From positions 248,001 to 312,000 of the forward strand of contig CAVRDP010000014.1 of the NCBI GenBank assembly GCA_963719885.1: a DNA stretch of 64,000 bases, in the 5' to 3' direction. The stretch comes from JANXQG01 sp963719885 (GTDB taxonomy: Bacteria; Planctomycetota; Planctomycetia; Pirellulales; Thermoguttaceae). The notes under the pieces were generated by a model, which worked only from the letters and a program-made list of their open reading frames with translations, was not told the origin of the DNA and did no database searches. Below are positions 7,620 through 16,958 of the stretch, one piece after another. The translations under genes were made by a program, and so were the position numbers. Within the stretch, counting starts at the first letter, position 1. Every line of letters begins with the position of its first letter.

Positions 7620-9581
7620 ATGAGATGCTTGATTGCTGATTTGGCAGGTTCTCGCTTCTGTGAAAAGCCGAACGGGCGACGCGCGGTGTCGCGGGTCGCA
7701 CGGGTCGGCATCTTGCTTCTGCTCTGGCTGGTAGCAGGTCGGGCCAGTGCCCAGACCCTTACGACCCTTGCCAGCTTCAACGGCAACAACGGCCAATATC
7801 CCGATGCCGGTTTGACGCTCAGCAGCGACGGCAACACGCTGTATGGGACGACCGAATCAGACGGCACCATTGGGGCGGGCGCGGTCTTCAGCGTTCCGAT
7901 TAGCGGCGGCAATGACTTCGGCACGGTCTTCAGCGTTCCGGTAAGCGGCGGCAGCCCCACGGTGCTGGCCTCCTTGAGCGGCGCCAACGGCCAATATCCA
8001 TACGCCGGCTTGACGCTCAGCGGCAACACCTTGTATGGGACGACCGAAAACGGCGGCGTCAATGCCGATGGCGCGGTCTTCAGCGTTCCGATTAGCGGCG
8101 GCAGCATCACGGTGCTCGCCTCGTTCAACGGCAGCAACGGCCACCGTCCCCTTGCCGGTTTGACGCTCAGCGGCAACGCCCTGTATGGGACGACCTACGA
8201 AGGCGGTAACTTGTCGTTGAACGGCGGTTACGGGGACGGCACGGTCTTCAGCGTTCCCCTAAGCGGCGGCACTCCCACGACTCTGACCTCGTTCAGCGGC
8301 AGCAACGGCTGGGGTCCCTATGCCGGTTTGACGCTGAGCGGCAACACCCTGTACGGGACGACCTACGCAGGCGGCGCCTATGGGTACGGCGTGGTCTTCA
8401 GCGTACCCCTAAGCGGCGGCAGCCCCACGGTGCTGGCGTCGTTCAACGGCAGCAACGGCGAATATCTCATGGCCGGTGTGACGGTTGGCGGCAACACCCT
8501 GTATGGAACGACCAGAGACGGTGGCGCCAATGGGTACGGCACGGTTTTCAGCGTTCCCCTGAGCGGCGGCAGCCCCACCGTGCTGGCCACGTTCAACGGC
8601 AACAACGGCAAATATCCCAACGCCGTGACGCTCAGCGGCAATATTCTCTATGGCACGACCTACCAGGGCGGCACGTATGGGTACGGCACGGTCTTCGCTC
8701 TGAACATCGCACCGGCAATGATCGCCCTGAGCAGCGGCACCAGCGCCACGATCATCAGCGGCGGAACAGCCACGGTCGGCATGACCGTGAGCAACGCGCC
8801 CAGTTCCGGATACAATCTGAACTACACCCTCAACGCAGCCGTGCTCAGCGGCAGTGCCACGCTGGGGGCGATAACGTCCGGCACCGGCAGCCTCGCCCCG
8901 AGTGCAAGCCAGTCCTGCACCCTCCCGGCCGCGTCCACCACCCTCGGCGTCTCTACCATTTCTTTCACCGCCAGCGATCCGAATTCCTCCAACGGCTCGC
9001 AAACGACCACGGCAACCCTGACCGTGCTCGACCACGCGGCGGCGGCATTTGCCAACGGCAGCACGACGCTTAACCTGAACTTCGGCACGCTGCAAGTCGG
9101 CAGCGGCACGCAGAGCCTCCAGTACCAGATCGAGAATCTGCCCGCCGCGTACCGCGCGGGCTTGGACCTGGACTCCGTGATGGTGCTCTCCGATTCGGGT
9201 GGGGTCTTCAGCACCGACGCGTCCCCTTTCACCGACCTGGCCCAGGGCAGCATGAGCAACCTTTTCAACCTTTTCCTGGACACATCGCAACCCGGCCAGT
9301 TCTCCGGCGTCTACCAATTCAATCTGTCGGACGAACAGGACCTCAGCGGCCACGCTGGGCAACAGACGCTGACGCTTGATGTGACGGCCAACGTCGTGCC
9401 GGAAGCCTCCACTCTCGCGCTTCTCGCCGCCGGCGCCCTCGGCCTGCTCGGCTATGGCTTACGAAGGCGACGGATAGCAAGAACTACGAAACCATCGGCC
9501 TTCGACCAACCCCACGCCCCAACCATCCTGTTCTTCTCTTCGCATTCGTCGACGGCGAGCGCGGTGCGGCGGGCAGCTTGA
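7620..9581 (+). CDS. Secreted GloVer-repeat (TIGR03803-like) protein with PEP-CTERM anchor
   Basis: A 653-residue protein with a signal peptide (RVGILLLLWLVAGRASAQ, cleavage near residue 45). About seven tandem repeats follow, each built around AGLTLSGNTLYGTT...GTVFSVPLSGGSPTVL, over residues about 50-360. A Ser/Thr-rich immunoglobulin-like region covers about 365-590. The C-terminus has a PEP-CTERM signal, VVPEASTLALLAAGALGLLG then YGLRRRRIAR. Proteins with this tail are thought to be sorted by exosortase to the cell surface. Oddly the frame runs about 32 residues past the arginine cluster (TTKPSAFDQ onward), where the protein should end, so a stop may have been lost. The ATG at 7620 follows GAAGAGGATTTCCG. 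Confidence 0.85.
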   Translation: MRCLIADLAGSRFCEKPNGRRAVSRVARVGILLLLWLVAGRASAQTLTTLASFNGNNGQYPDAGLTLSSDGNTLYGTTESDGTIGAGAVFSVPISGGNDFGTVFSVPVSGGSPTVLASLSGANGQYPYAGLTLSGNTLYGTTENGGVNADGAVFSVPISGGSITVLASFNGSNGHRPLAGLTLSGNALYGTTYEGGNLSLNGGYGDGTVFSVPLSGGTPTTLTSFSGSNGWGPYAGLTLSGNTLYGTTYAGGAYGYGVVFSVPLSGGSPTVLASFNGSNGEYLMAGVTVGGNTLYGTTRDGGANGYGTVFSVPLSGGSPTVLATFNGNNGKYPNAVTLSGNILYGTTYQGGTYGYGTVFALNIAPAMIALSSGTSATIISGGTATVGMTVSNAPSSGYNLNYTLNAAVLSGSATLGAITSGTGSLAPSASQSCTLPAASTTLGVSTISFTASDPNSSNGSQTTTATLTVLDHAAAAFANGSTTLNLNFGTLQVGSGTQSLQYQIENLPAAYRAGLDLDSVMVLSDSGGVFSTDASPFTDLAQGSMSNLFNLFLDTSQPGQFSGVYQFNLSDEQDLSGHAGQQTLTLDVTANVVPEASTLALLAAGALGLLGYGLRRRRIARTTKPSAFDQPHAPTILFFSSHSSTASAVRRAA

Positions 9582-10206
9582 TCCAGCGTCGAGCGGGTGG
9601 TGGTGCCAGCGCCCTGTCTGTGATACGTAAAGAAAAAACTCGGTCGTAAGCCACCCGAATGGGCGACCAGCCTTCCTGGTTGTTGTTGATTATGACGTGG
9701 CACGCTGAACGTCTTCGGCGTGCCAATACCTCGACGAAAGGCCGCGGGGGCCATTATTCGCACGGACACATGCTAAAACTCGTTCCGAATCGGGGTACCA
9801 CGTGTTTGACAAATCCGTAGCCATTCAGTAGGCTATCCTTCGTTACGGTGAAGGACCATGCGATGCAGGTTCCTTTGCCATAGCGGGCCGCAATCTGTTT
9901 TGCAGCCCTTTCCGCAAAAACAATTCTAAGCCGTAGGCAGCGCAGCACCCGAGCCATCCATCCGCAACAGCGTGACTCTTTGCAAGGGTCATTTTCGTCT
10001 GAGTGCGTCCGGTAGCTCGATACGAAGACTCTCAAGGGAGTCTGGCACTGCGCCACCGTTCTTTGGCTGGGTCTGGTTCCCCTTGGGTGTTCTCCGTGGC
10101 TGGGTGCTGCCGAGTGTTGCCGATGGCGGTGCCGCGCGGATGTTCTGTTGCGGTTGGCCTGTGTAGCTGTATATACGAAAACGATCATTGTTTGAGGAGA
10201 AAACTC
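9582..10206. other. Intergenic region without a recognisable gene
   Basis: About 620 bases between two PEP-CTERM genes. Open frames here look like shadows. A short dyad (GGCACGC/GCGTGCC near 9703-9728) is present. The last 20 bases contain a clear ribosome-binding site (TTTGAGGAGAAAACTC) for the next gene. Confidence 0.5.
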
Positions 10207-10916
10207 ATGCTTCGCAAGACGATGGTACGGGGTTTGTTTGCGGTGGCTTTGGCGGCGACAATGTTTGGTGGGACGGCAATGGCTGATGTCATTCTTCCCA
10301 CGCAGGCACAACTTTCAGCTCTCGGTGCGACTCAATACCAGATTGCCTTCGTTACGACGGACAAGACAAGTGGCACAAGTGGTTTAGAAAGCACTTACAA
10401 CACCATTGCTGCGACGGACGCGGCGGAGAACGCGACCCTACAAGGCTTGGGGGCGACATGGACGGCTGTCACGTCGACATCGTCTGGATCAACATATACC
10501 GACGCCTCAACAAACGCCCCCGCATATGTCCATGTGCCAATCTTTAATACGGCCGGTCAGTTGGTGCTTAGCGACGGATCCCAGCTTTATACTCTGTATG
10601 GCAGCCATCCGCTGAGCAACCTCATCGTTTACACTGAGCAGGGGGGCTTTTCACCCGTCTCCGTATGGACCGGAGGATATGCGGAAGTCGGTTATATCTC
10701 TCCCCCCTTGGCACAACCACCCCGATCGAAGGATATGACGCGAATTACACGCAGTGGGATTACTCCATAACCTATACCGGAACATCTCTCCAACCAGTTT
10801 ACGCACTCTCGTCCCCCATCACCGTCGTCCCCGAGCCCGCCGCCCTCACCCTCTTGCTCCCGGCACTGCTAGGCCTTGGCTTCCTTTATCTGCGGCGGCG
10901 CAGGGCGAAGGCTATC
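10207..10916 (+). CDS. PEP-CTERM sorted surface protein (frameshifted, runs into next gene)
   Basis: The ATG at 10207 follows GAGGAGAAAACTC. A signal peptide (MVRGLFAVALAATMFGGTAMA) precedes a Thr/Ser-rich domain with ATQYQIAFVTTDKTSGTSG. The frame breaks in a run of six C at 10702-10707; in the +1 frame the protein continues GTTTPIEGYDANYTQWDYS and ends with the PEP-CTERM signal VVPEPAALTLLLPALLGLGF and YLRRRRAK. Homopolymer length is the likely cause of the shift. There is no stop after the arginine cluster: the frame proceeds directly into the signal peptide of the next protein. The function beyond surface sorting is unknown. Confidence 0.75.
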
Positions 10917-11350
10917 TTGCGACTCTTGTTGGCGGCGGCCCTCTTGGCTTCCGCCGTCTTGGCGCAGGCAGACGTGTTCAACATGGGCGGCACGATCAGC
11001 GGCGGCACCTGGACGGGCCTCGCAAGCCTGCAATTCGTGACCGTGGGCAACGCTGGGAACTTGCCCGATCCTGCTTCCAACAACCTGGACGGATCGGTCC
11101 CCTACACGTACCGGATGGGCGAATACAACGTGACCCTTGCCCAGTACACGCAGTTCCTCAACGCGGTCGCCCAGACAGACCCCTACGGCCTTTACAATAG
11201 CTACATGAGCACCAACTTTCAAAAGGAGGGCATCAGCCGGAGTGGTAATCCCGGCAGTTTTAGTTACTCGGTCACTGGTTCGGCGCCCAATGCGGCCAAC
11301 ATGCCGGTCTTTTGCGTAACCTGGGGTGACGCGGCCCGTTTCTGCAACTG

Positions 11351-13120
11351 GTTGGACAGGCAGCAACTCGCAGGCCGCTTTATGCAGCCGTAGCATGCTG
11401 TGCATCTTTGCCATATAGACGCGACTGTTCTGTCGTAACACGGTAGGTGATGAACTGATCCCAGAGGTCGTTGAGGTAGATGGCTCGCAGCGAGAGGATT
11501 GCTTGAGCCCCTTCCAACTCCCAACGCATCCCGGCGCGCTCCATGCGGTCCTTCACCAGGTGCTTGCAGGCGCCTTCCGCCACGCCACTGGCAATCGGGT
11601 AGCCTGCCGCCAAGTATTCGTCATAGCGCATGTGTTCCTGGTTGTTTTCATAGTACGTAATCGCGGACTCCACGGTGGTCTTGTTCGCCCCCTTCAGCTT
11701 GTAGGCCTTCACCAAGGGACGGAGGTTGCGCAGCACGTAACCGACCTTGCCTTGCAGCAGCATGCGCAGATGATGCGTCACGAATTCTCCCGCCTCCGCA
11801 CTCTCCTCCGCATACAGGCAATGGGCCACCTCCCAGAGCCGTTTCAACGCGTGGAACAGGTCCAGAATCCATATGGCCTCGGGAAACCATTCTGCCGCCA
11901 ACTTCCACAACTGGCGTTCCCCATCCATGACACAGATGCACGGCTTCTTGTTTGCCGGGTCCCGCCGACAACACTCCATAAGAATCTCGAAGAACAACAT
12001 CGGTGCGGCGGCCAACACCTCCCCTTCCTTAAACCGGGTCATCTCTGCCCACACATGCTTGTGTTGCGGTTCGGGCCGCTCCCGGGCACGCTTTCGCCGA
12101 CGCACCTCGTCGATCACGTCTTCGGCAGTACGAGGGAAGCGGGCTTGGGTGTAAACCGATCCCACATACGCCATCTGTTTTTTCCCGGGGCGCTCCCCGC
12201 TGCTTTTCTCTTGCCCCGCCAAACGCTCGACCGGAGGCGAAGAAGGCGCCTCTTCCTCGACAGCCGTGATTCCTGCCGTTTCCGCGCCTGCGGCATTTCC
12301 TCCCTTTTCTCCCACCCCAGCTTCAGACTCTGCTCGCAACCGCGCCGCCAACGTCCGCCGCATGGGCACACCCTTGCCATCGGCCGTTATCACCAGCAGT
12401 TCCTCCTCTTCTTCGGCAGGAGGAACCGCTTCGCCGCGAAAGTCGTCCACGTACTGCGACATCTCGCGACTCATGTGCTCCGCCGTGCGAACACTCACCG
12501 TGGTCCCCAACCAGGCACGGAGCGACTCCACCGATCCCCCAAAGGCGTCCTGGATGCACAACCGCTGCAACCAGTCCTCCAGAACATAGGAATTCTCTCC
12601 AGCGGGCAATCCCAAGGTCGCGTCCAGGGGCGACCATCCAATCGCTTGGCCTTCCCGAGTCCCGTAGACTCGGCGGCCGATCAGCAATTCCCCGAAAATC
12701 GACAAGTACCGCTTCTCATGCGGCTCGGGCAGGCGCGCCAACGTCTCCCCTTCCCGTTCTACGGTCTCTCCCCGATCCCCATCCCCATGGGCCTCCACGA
12801 AGGACCGTAAAAACTCCAGGCACATGGTCATAGCTCGCGGAAACATCCCGCGTTCCACTTCGTCGAGGCGTCGCCCTTCGCTCAGCGCTTGCTTCAAAAA
12901 CTCGTGCATCCGCTCAAATTGCTCTTGGGCCTTGAAAATATCCAGTTCTTTTGTTGAAATCATAGTTGGACCTCTGCTAGCAGAATTTGTGGAAACATGA
13001 ATTACTCACCTGTTAGCATGAGGTCTTTTTCTTCTGCTATCAAGCCCTCCTCCCCCGCCGTAAGTCCTTGTCCTACAATGCTCTTAGCGCTAGAGGAAGG
13101 CGAGTCACTGCCGTTGGACA
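11351..13120. mobile_element. ISKra4-type insertion sequence with 8-bp target duplication
   Basis: The element occupies 11359-13112 (1754 bp). The terminal inverted repeats are GGCAGCAACTCGC (11359-11371) and the complement of GCGAGTCACTGCC (13100-13112), matching at 11 of 13 positions. The direct repeat GTTGGACA flanks it (11351-11358 and 13113-13120). It carries one transposase on the minus strand and interrupts a PEP-CTERM/FGE gene whose frame is intact on both sides. Perfect duplication and an intact transposase indicate a recent insertion. Confidence 0.9.
11380..12963 (-). CDS. ISKra4-family transposase
   Basis: A 527-residue transposase filling the element. Typical blocks are the N-terminal RRLDEVERGMFPRAMTMCLEF, EKRYLSIFGELLIGRRVYGT REGQ region, LLVITADGKGVPMRR (first catalytic Asp), KKPCICVMDGERQLWKLAAEW and ILDLFHALKRLWE (second Asp region), and the C-terminal YPIASGVAEGACKHLVKDRM ERAGMRW with the catalytic Glu. 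An acidic and basic low-complexity stretch near residues 175-260 is usual. The ATG at 12963 gives full length, so the enzyme is probably active. The stop is 21 bases from the left inverted repeat. Confidence 0.9.
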   Translation of the reverse strand: MISTKELDIFKAQEQFERMHEFLKQALSEGRRLDEVERGMFPRAMTMCLEFLRSFVEAHGDGDRGETVEREGETLARLPEPHEKRYLSIFGELLIGRRVYGTREGQAIGWSPLDATLGLPAGENSYVLEDWLQRLCIQDAFGGSVESLRAWLGTTVSVRTAEHMSREMSQYVDDFRGEAVPPAEEEEELLVITADGKGVPMRRTLAARLRAESEAGVGEKGGNAAGAETAGITAVEEEAPSSPPVERLAGQEKSSGERPGKKQMAYVGSVYTQARFPRTAEDVIDEVRRRKRARERPEPQHKHVWAEMTRFKEGEVLAAAPMLFFEILMECCRRDPANKKPCICVMDGERQLWKLAAEWFPEAIWILDLFHALKRLWEVAHCLYAEESAEAGEFVTHHLRMLLQGKVGYVLRNLRPLVKAYKLKGANKTTVESAITYYENNQEHMRYDEYLAAGYPIASGVAEGACKHLVKDRMERAGMRWELEGAQAILSLRAIYLNDLWDQFITYRVTTEQSRLYGKDAQHATAA

Positions 13121-13895
13121 ACGGTCAGCTAACCGGGCCTGAGGGAAATAACACGACGGAAACAGGTGCGTACAACCTGAATGGCGCGACAAGCATCGCG
13201 GCGCTCATGGCCGTGGCCTCACCTTCACACAGCGGTAGTACTGCTCCAGAATATTTCCTGCCAACAGAGAACGAACGGTATAAAGCTGCCTATTATCGTG
13301 GCGGTGGGACGAACGCCGGCTATTGGATATATCCCACGAAGAGCAATAACGCGCCGAGCCATGTGCTTTCTGCGACAGGGACAAACAACGCAAACTATTT
13401 GATCAACGGCAGCTACACCGATCCGACGAACTACCTGACGCCTGTTGGCAGTTTCGCTTCGTCACCTAACCCCTACGGTACATACGATATGGGTGGCGAT
13501 GTTGCCCAGTGGTGCGAGACAGCGCAGGCGGGAGTTCAAGCATATTATTGTCTTGGCGGTCGGTTCGACGCGGACTCAACTCACTTGGCCTCGTCCTACG
13601 GCGGCGGCGGCGAGCCGACAGTCGTGGCCGATGGCTTCGGTTTCCGCGTGGCAAGTACCGCAGCGGTTCCAGAGCCCACTACCATCGCCTTGTTGCTTGT
13701 GGGCGCGGTTGCGTTTGGAATCTGGAGACTACGCCGGAAAGCCTGACGCTACCGCGCTGCTGCACCTGCGGTCGCGTCTCTGATTCCTGCCCACGCCACC
13801 GCCACGCTCCACCCCACCTCACCAACTCCGCGGATCGCCGACTCCGCACCACCTTTCACCTGCTGGAGGTTCTCGGCGCTGGCGGCCGCGTTGCG

Positions 13896-14402
13896 TCACC
13901 GCGGTATCTGCTCCGTGCGCCCCGGCGAACCCAACCTCAGCTTCCCTGGCGATGCCGGCAATTGCGGCAGCAAGACCGGCTGATGGGAGACCAGGTCGTC
14001 CAGCAGCAACTCGCCTATTTCGTGGCCCCCGCTTCGCCGCAAGCCGTACACGACGACGAAACCGCAATACACCAAACCTGCCACGACGACCGCCACGATG
14101 CCGATGGTTTCCACCAGCGGCGTGTAAAGCGCGGCCCATTCTCGCTGACTCGCCAGTTGCTTGCGTTCGATTTCCAATGCGTCGCGCTGTTGGGCAATGA
14201 CCGCTTGATCGGCCCGCAGATCATTTTGCAGCTTCGCCGCTTGCTGTCGGAAAGCCGTCTCCTCGTTGACGACGCGGGCAATCTGCTCGTTTTGTTTTGC
14301 CTGCCGCTCGTCGGCCTCGCGAGCGACCTTGACGACGCGTTCGTCGCCGCAGCCGGTCAGAAGAAGTACCAGGGGCATGAGCACTTGAAGAATGTGTTTC
14401 AC
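13896..14402 (-). CDS. Lipoprotein with coiled coil and C-terminal membrane helix
   Basis: The GTG at 14402 is chosen because GGAGGT lies 6 bases upstream and the product starts with a lipoprotein signal peptide (MKHILQVLMPLVLLLTGC, lipid-modified Cys about residue 18). Residues 25-105 are charged and heptad-like (ADERQAKQNEQIARVV, QQRDALEIERKQLASQ), and a membrane helix follows (ETIGIVAVVVAGLVYCGFVV). No family is recognised. The start lies inside the preceding small membrane protein frame, an arrangement also seen in phage spanin pairs, but there is no other phage gene beside it. It is the last gene of a minus-strand cluster with the sigma-like gene. Confidence 0.7.
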   Translation of the reverse strand: MKHILQVLMPLVLLLTGCGDERVVKVAREADERQAKQNEQIARVVNEETAFRQQAAKLQNDLRADQAVIAQQRDALEIERKQLASQREWAALYTPLVETIGIVAVVVAGLVYCGFVVVYGLRRSGGHEIGELLLDDLVSHQPVLLPQLPASPGKLRLGSPGRTEQIPR

Positions 14403-14535
14403 GATAGGACCTCCATTCGTTCCAAAGTTCATGCAGCAGCGTCTCCAGGGCACGGCGCAGCCGCGCCTGGCGAACAAAGGCTGCCACAGTAACGATCAGG
14501 GCCAGCAGAAGGCCAGCCAGTATGATGTAATTCAA
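14221..14535 (-). CDS. Small single-pass membrane protein (end uncertain)
   Basis: The frame from 14535 starts MNYIILAGLLLALIVTVAAF, a clear N-in membrane helix, then a charged helix ALETLLHELWNEWRSYRE. After residue about 45 it overlaps the lipoprotein gene in another frame and turns arginine-rich, as shadow frames do, so the true end may be near 14400 with a lost stop. No family is recognised. It sits between the sigma-like gene upstream and the lipoprotein downstream and is probably co-transcribed with both. Confidence 0.45.
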   Translation of the reverse strand: MNYIILAGLLLALIVTVAAFVRQARLRRALETLLHELWNEWRSYRETHSSSAHAPGTSSDRLRRRTRRQGRSRGRRAAGKTKRADCPRRQRGDGFPTASGEAAK

Positions 14536-14966
14536 GAGGGATTCTCCGTGGGATGAGAGGTCGTCGGAGCCCTGGCGCCTGACAGCCGGGCTATCAGGGC
14601 TCAGACGACGGGAAGGTCGGAGGTAAGGCTAAGCCGCCGTCGCTTCCGGCTCGTCGCCGACAAAAGTGCGGTAGTTCGCGGCCAGCTCGCGGCGCAACTG
14701 CGAGATGCGACCTTGGCTGACACGGAACTTCCGAGCCGCCGTCTTCGTGGTCTCGCCTTGTGCAAGGAACTCGGCGACGCGGCGATCACGGCGCTTGAGC
14801 GAAGCCAGCCAATCACTGAAGTCGATGCGGGTGCGGGCAATTTCGTCGGGGCCGGCGCGGCGATCCTCCACGAGGACCTCGCTCCAAGCGTTTTCTTCCT
14901 GGTCAAACTGATCGAGGCGCTCAACCTGGAAGCCCTTGTGTTTCTGGGCGTAGGCCGACAGCACTT

Positions 14967-16458
14967 CGCGGACTGTAGCCATTCACAGGCTCACAGTCAC
15001 AGTTATAGTAGCCGTATGACGGGGTGATAAACGGACGACTGTAACGAGCCAGCCCCGGCATTTTGGAGATCCTGGGTTTGCAGGGATTCTCGGGGCACGG
15101 CCACCTCTTGATCTTGTTCGGATCGCGTGAGGTTGGTATCGTACCGCCCCATGATCCTGTCAAGAACTAGCCCGGGTTCTGAAAGCAAGTCGCTGGCGCG
15201 TCGCCTTGCCGCGATGGAGGAGAAACTGGCTGCGGCGGAAGCAAAGCTGGCTGCGGCATCCGCTCGGCTTGGGCTGCTGGAAGAAGAGAACGTACGTCTG
15301 CAGCAGGAAAACGAGCAACTCAAACGCCGGTTGGCGGCGGCCCGCAAGAACTCGTCCACTTCCTCTAAGCCGCCTTCCAGTGATATCGTCAAGCCGCCCA
15401 AGCCTCCGCGCAAGGACGGTAAAAAACGCAATCGTGGCGGACAGCCGGGCCATGAACAACACCTGCGGACGCCGTTTCCCGACGAGGCCATCGATAACCT
15501 CGTGACCTATACGCTCGATTGTTGCCCCGATTGCGGCGGCTCTCCCGCGGCTACTTGGCCAAGTTGATCGACAAGGTGAGCGAGGCGTTGGCCCCCTCCT
15601 ATGCGGAGTTGTTCGTGCGGCTGCCCGACGAGGCCGTGCTGAACATCGATGAGACGGGGCATAAGGAAAACGGCGAAAGATTCTGGACTTGGTGCTTCCG
15701 CGCCGCGCTCTACACGTTGTTCCGTATCGACAAGTCGCGTGGCTCGAAGGTGCTGGTGGAGGTGTTGGGCGAGGAGTTCAACGGCGTGTTGGGCTGCGAT
15801 TATTTCAGCGCCTACCGCAAGTACATGCGAGAGTTCGGCGTGCTGGTTCAGTTCTGCATGGCCCATCTGATCCGCGATGTGAAATTCCTGCTGACTCTGC
15901 CCCGCCGTGAGGACCAGGCTTATGGCCAACGGTTGCGCAACGCGCTGCGCGGCCTGTTTGCCGTAATCCACGGCCGCGGAACAATGACTGCGGCGGGCTT
16001 TCAGCAGGCATTGGCTGCCGCTCGTCAACACGTGTTGAGGACAGCCCTGACCGGCGTGCCGGACACGAAACATGCCCGTAACATGGCCAAACGCTTCCGC
16101 GAACACGGGGAAGCCTATTTCCGCTTCATTACGACACCCGGCATCGCCCCAACCAACAATCTGGCGGAACAAGCGATGCGTTTTGTGGTGATCGACCGGC
16201 ACATCACCCAAGGAACACGCAGCGAGAAAGGGCGCCGATGGTGCGAACGGATCTGGACAGCAATTGCCACCTGTGCCCAACAGGGTTGCGCGGTGTTTCA
16301 GTTCTTGCTTGACTCTGTCCAAGCCTATCTCTCCGGTACTTCGCCGCCTTCGCTCCTGCCGTCCGGCCCCTGACGGCGCTCTCACCGCTTAACTTCCTCT
16401 ATCATGTCAGTGGCCATTTGACCACGCTCTGTCACTACGTGAATCGCTACCGCGGACT
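14967..16458. mobile_element. IS66-type element, internally deleted, with 8-bp target duplication
   Basis: The element spans 14975-16450 (1476 bp). The ends read GTAGCCATTCAC on the left and GTAGCGATTCAC on the right (complement of bases 16439-16450), 11 of 12 matching. The duplication CGCGGACT flanks it (14967-14974 and 16451-16458); 8 bp is the usual IS66 size. Only one transposase gene remains, with its middle deleted, so this copy cannot move by itself. Confidence 0.88.
15151..16373 (+). pseudogene. IS66-family transposase (TnpC) with internal deletion and frameshift
   Basis: The N-terminal part (from the ATG at 15151) has the leucine-zipper-like coiled coil EEKLAAAEAKLAAASARLGL, the NSSTSSKPPSSD motif, GGQPGHE and the first zinc half CCPDCGG near 15540. 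It then jumps into another frame at SRGYLAKLIDKVSEALAPSY and runs to 16373 with the DDE core: LNIDETGHKENGERFWTW, LGCDYFSAYRKY and NNLAEQAMRFVVIDRHI. About 100 or more residues expected between the zinc region and SRGYL are missing. IS66 TnpC normally exceeds 450 residues. The partner genes tnpA and tnpB are absent. Confidence 0.9.
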
Positions 16459-16958
16459 GAGCTGCGGTTGCCGACTTGACAGCCATCTTTGATTTGAGCG
16501 ATGGCGTAGCGAGCGAGCACAGACCCGTACGCAAGGTCCATCTTGCCGCGGCGCACGAGAGCGACGAATGCCACGAGGGCATTAGCGATCGTCTCTTGGA
16601 TTAGGTTTTGACGCTCTTGGCCGCGGACGTGCCTGAAGGCGATCTTGGCCGCGGTCGTGATTTGCGGCAGAAGGGCCATGAATTTTTTGTGCCAACGGCG
16701 ACGTGGAGTGGGTGCGGGGGACCCACAGACCATTGGGTGACCTTTCTGCGAGCGGCCACCCTTGGCCGGGTGGCCTTGGGGTGATGTGGGGAAAGCGTGC
16801 CGTCAGCAAATACAGCGCCCAAGACGGGTGTCTTGATCGCTAGAACGCCGGCTTCTGACGGCTAGGCACGGCGTTCCGAGATATAATGCCGCGAGAAGGG
16901 CCGTACTTGACGCGGCAACCTGCGTAACGACAATAAGGCTTTCTCTAACCTGAATACC

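Larger units (their letters stand above)
10917..13746 (+). pseudogene. PEP-CTERM protein with FGE/SUMF1-like domain, split by an insertion sequence
   Basis: The first part (a possible TTG start at 10917, signal peptide ILRLLLAAALLASAVLAQA) reads to 11358 with DVFNMGG, SLQFVTVGNAGN, YRMGEYNVTLAQYTQFLNAV and WGDAARFCNWLD. The second part resumes at 13121 with NGQLTGPEGNNTTETGAYNL, YFLPTENERYKAAYYRGGG, PYGTYDMGGDVAQWCE, FGFRVAS and the PEP-CTERM tail VPEPTTIALLLVGAVAFGIW. Removing bases 11359-13112 and one copy of the 8-bp duplication restores the frame exactly (FCNWLDNGQL), as in the intact paralogue at 24051. FGE-like domains oxidise Cys to formylglycine or, more often in such families, have lost that role. 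The gene lacks its own normal start because it is fused to the upstream PEP-CTERM frame. Confidence 0.88.
14629..16679 (-). pseudogene. Planctomycete sigma-like HTH protein, split by an IS66 element
   Basis: Two pieces on the minus strand belong to one gene. The N-terminal part (ATG 16679 to 16451) reads MALLPQITTAAKIAFRHVRG, QETIANALVAFVALVRRGK and ARYAIAQIKDGCQVGNRSSV. The C-terminal part (14966 to 14629) reads REVLSAYAQKHKGFQVERLD, RTRIDFSDWLASLKRRDRRV and the region-4-like HTH GETTKTAARKFRVSQGRISQ. Removing 14975-16450 plus one copy of the 8-bp duplication gives a continuous 188-residue frame (SSVREVLSAYAQ). This matches a sigma-70-like family common in Planctomycetes as I remember it. 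Its targets are unknown. The gene is broken in this genome. Confidence 0.85.

Noticed and set aside
8000..8700. CRISPR-like periodicity
   Set aside because: The regular repeats are codons of the GloVer repeats (coding, diverged, no unique spacers).
8409..9362. Minus-strand ORF of 317 codons
   Set aside because: Mirror of the GloVer-repeat gene; its apparent repeats are just the antisense of the real repeats.
11503..12810. Plus-strand ORF of 435 codons
   Set aside because: Antisense to the ISKra4-type transposase; Arg/His/Pro-rich without domains.
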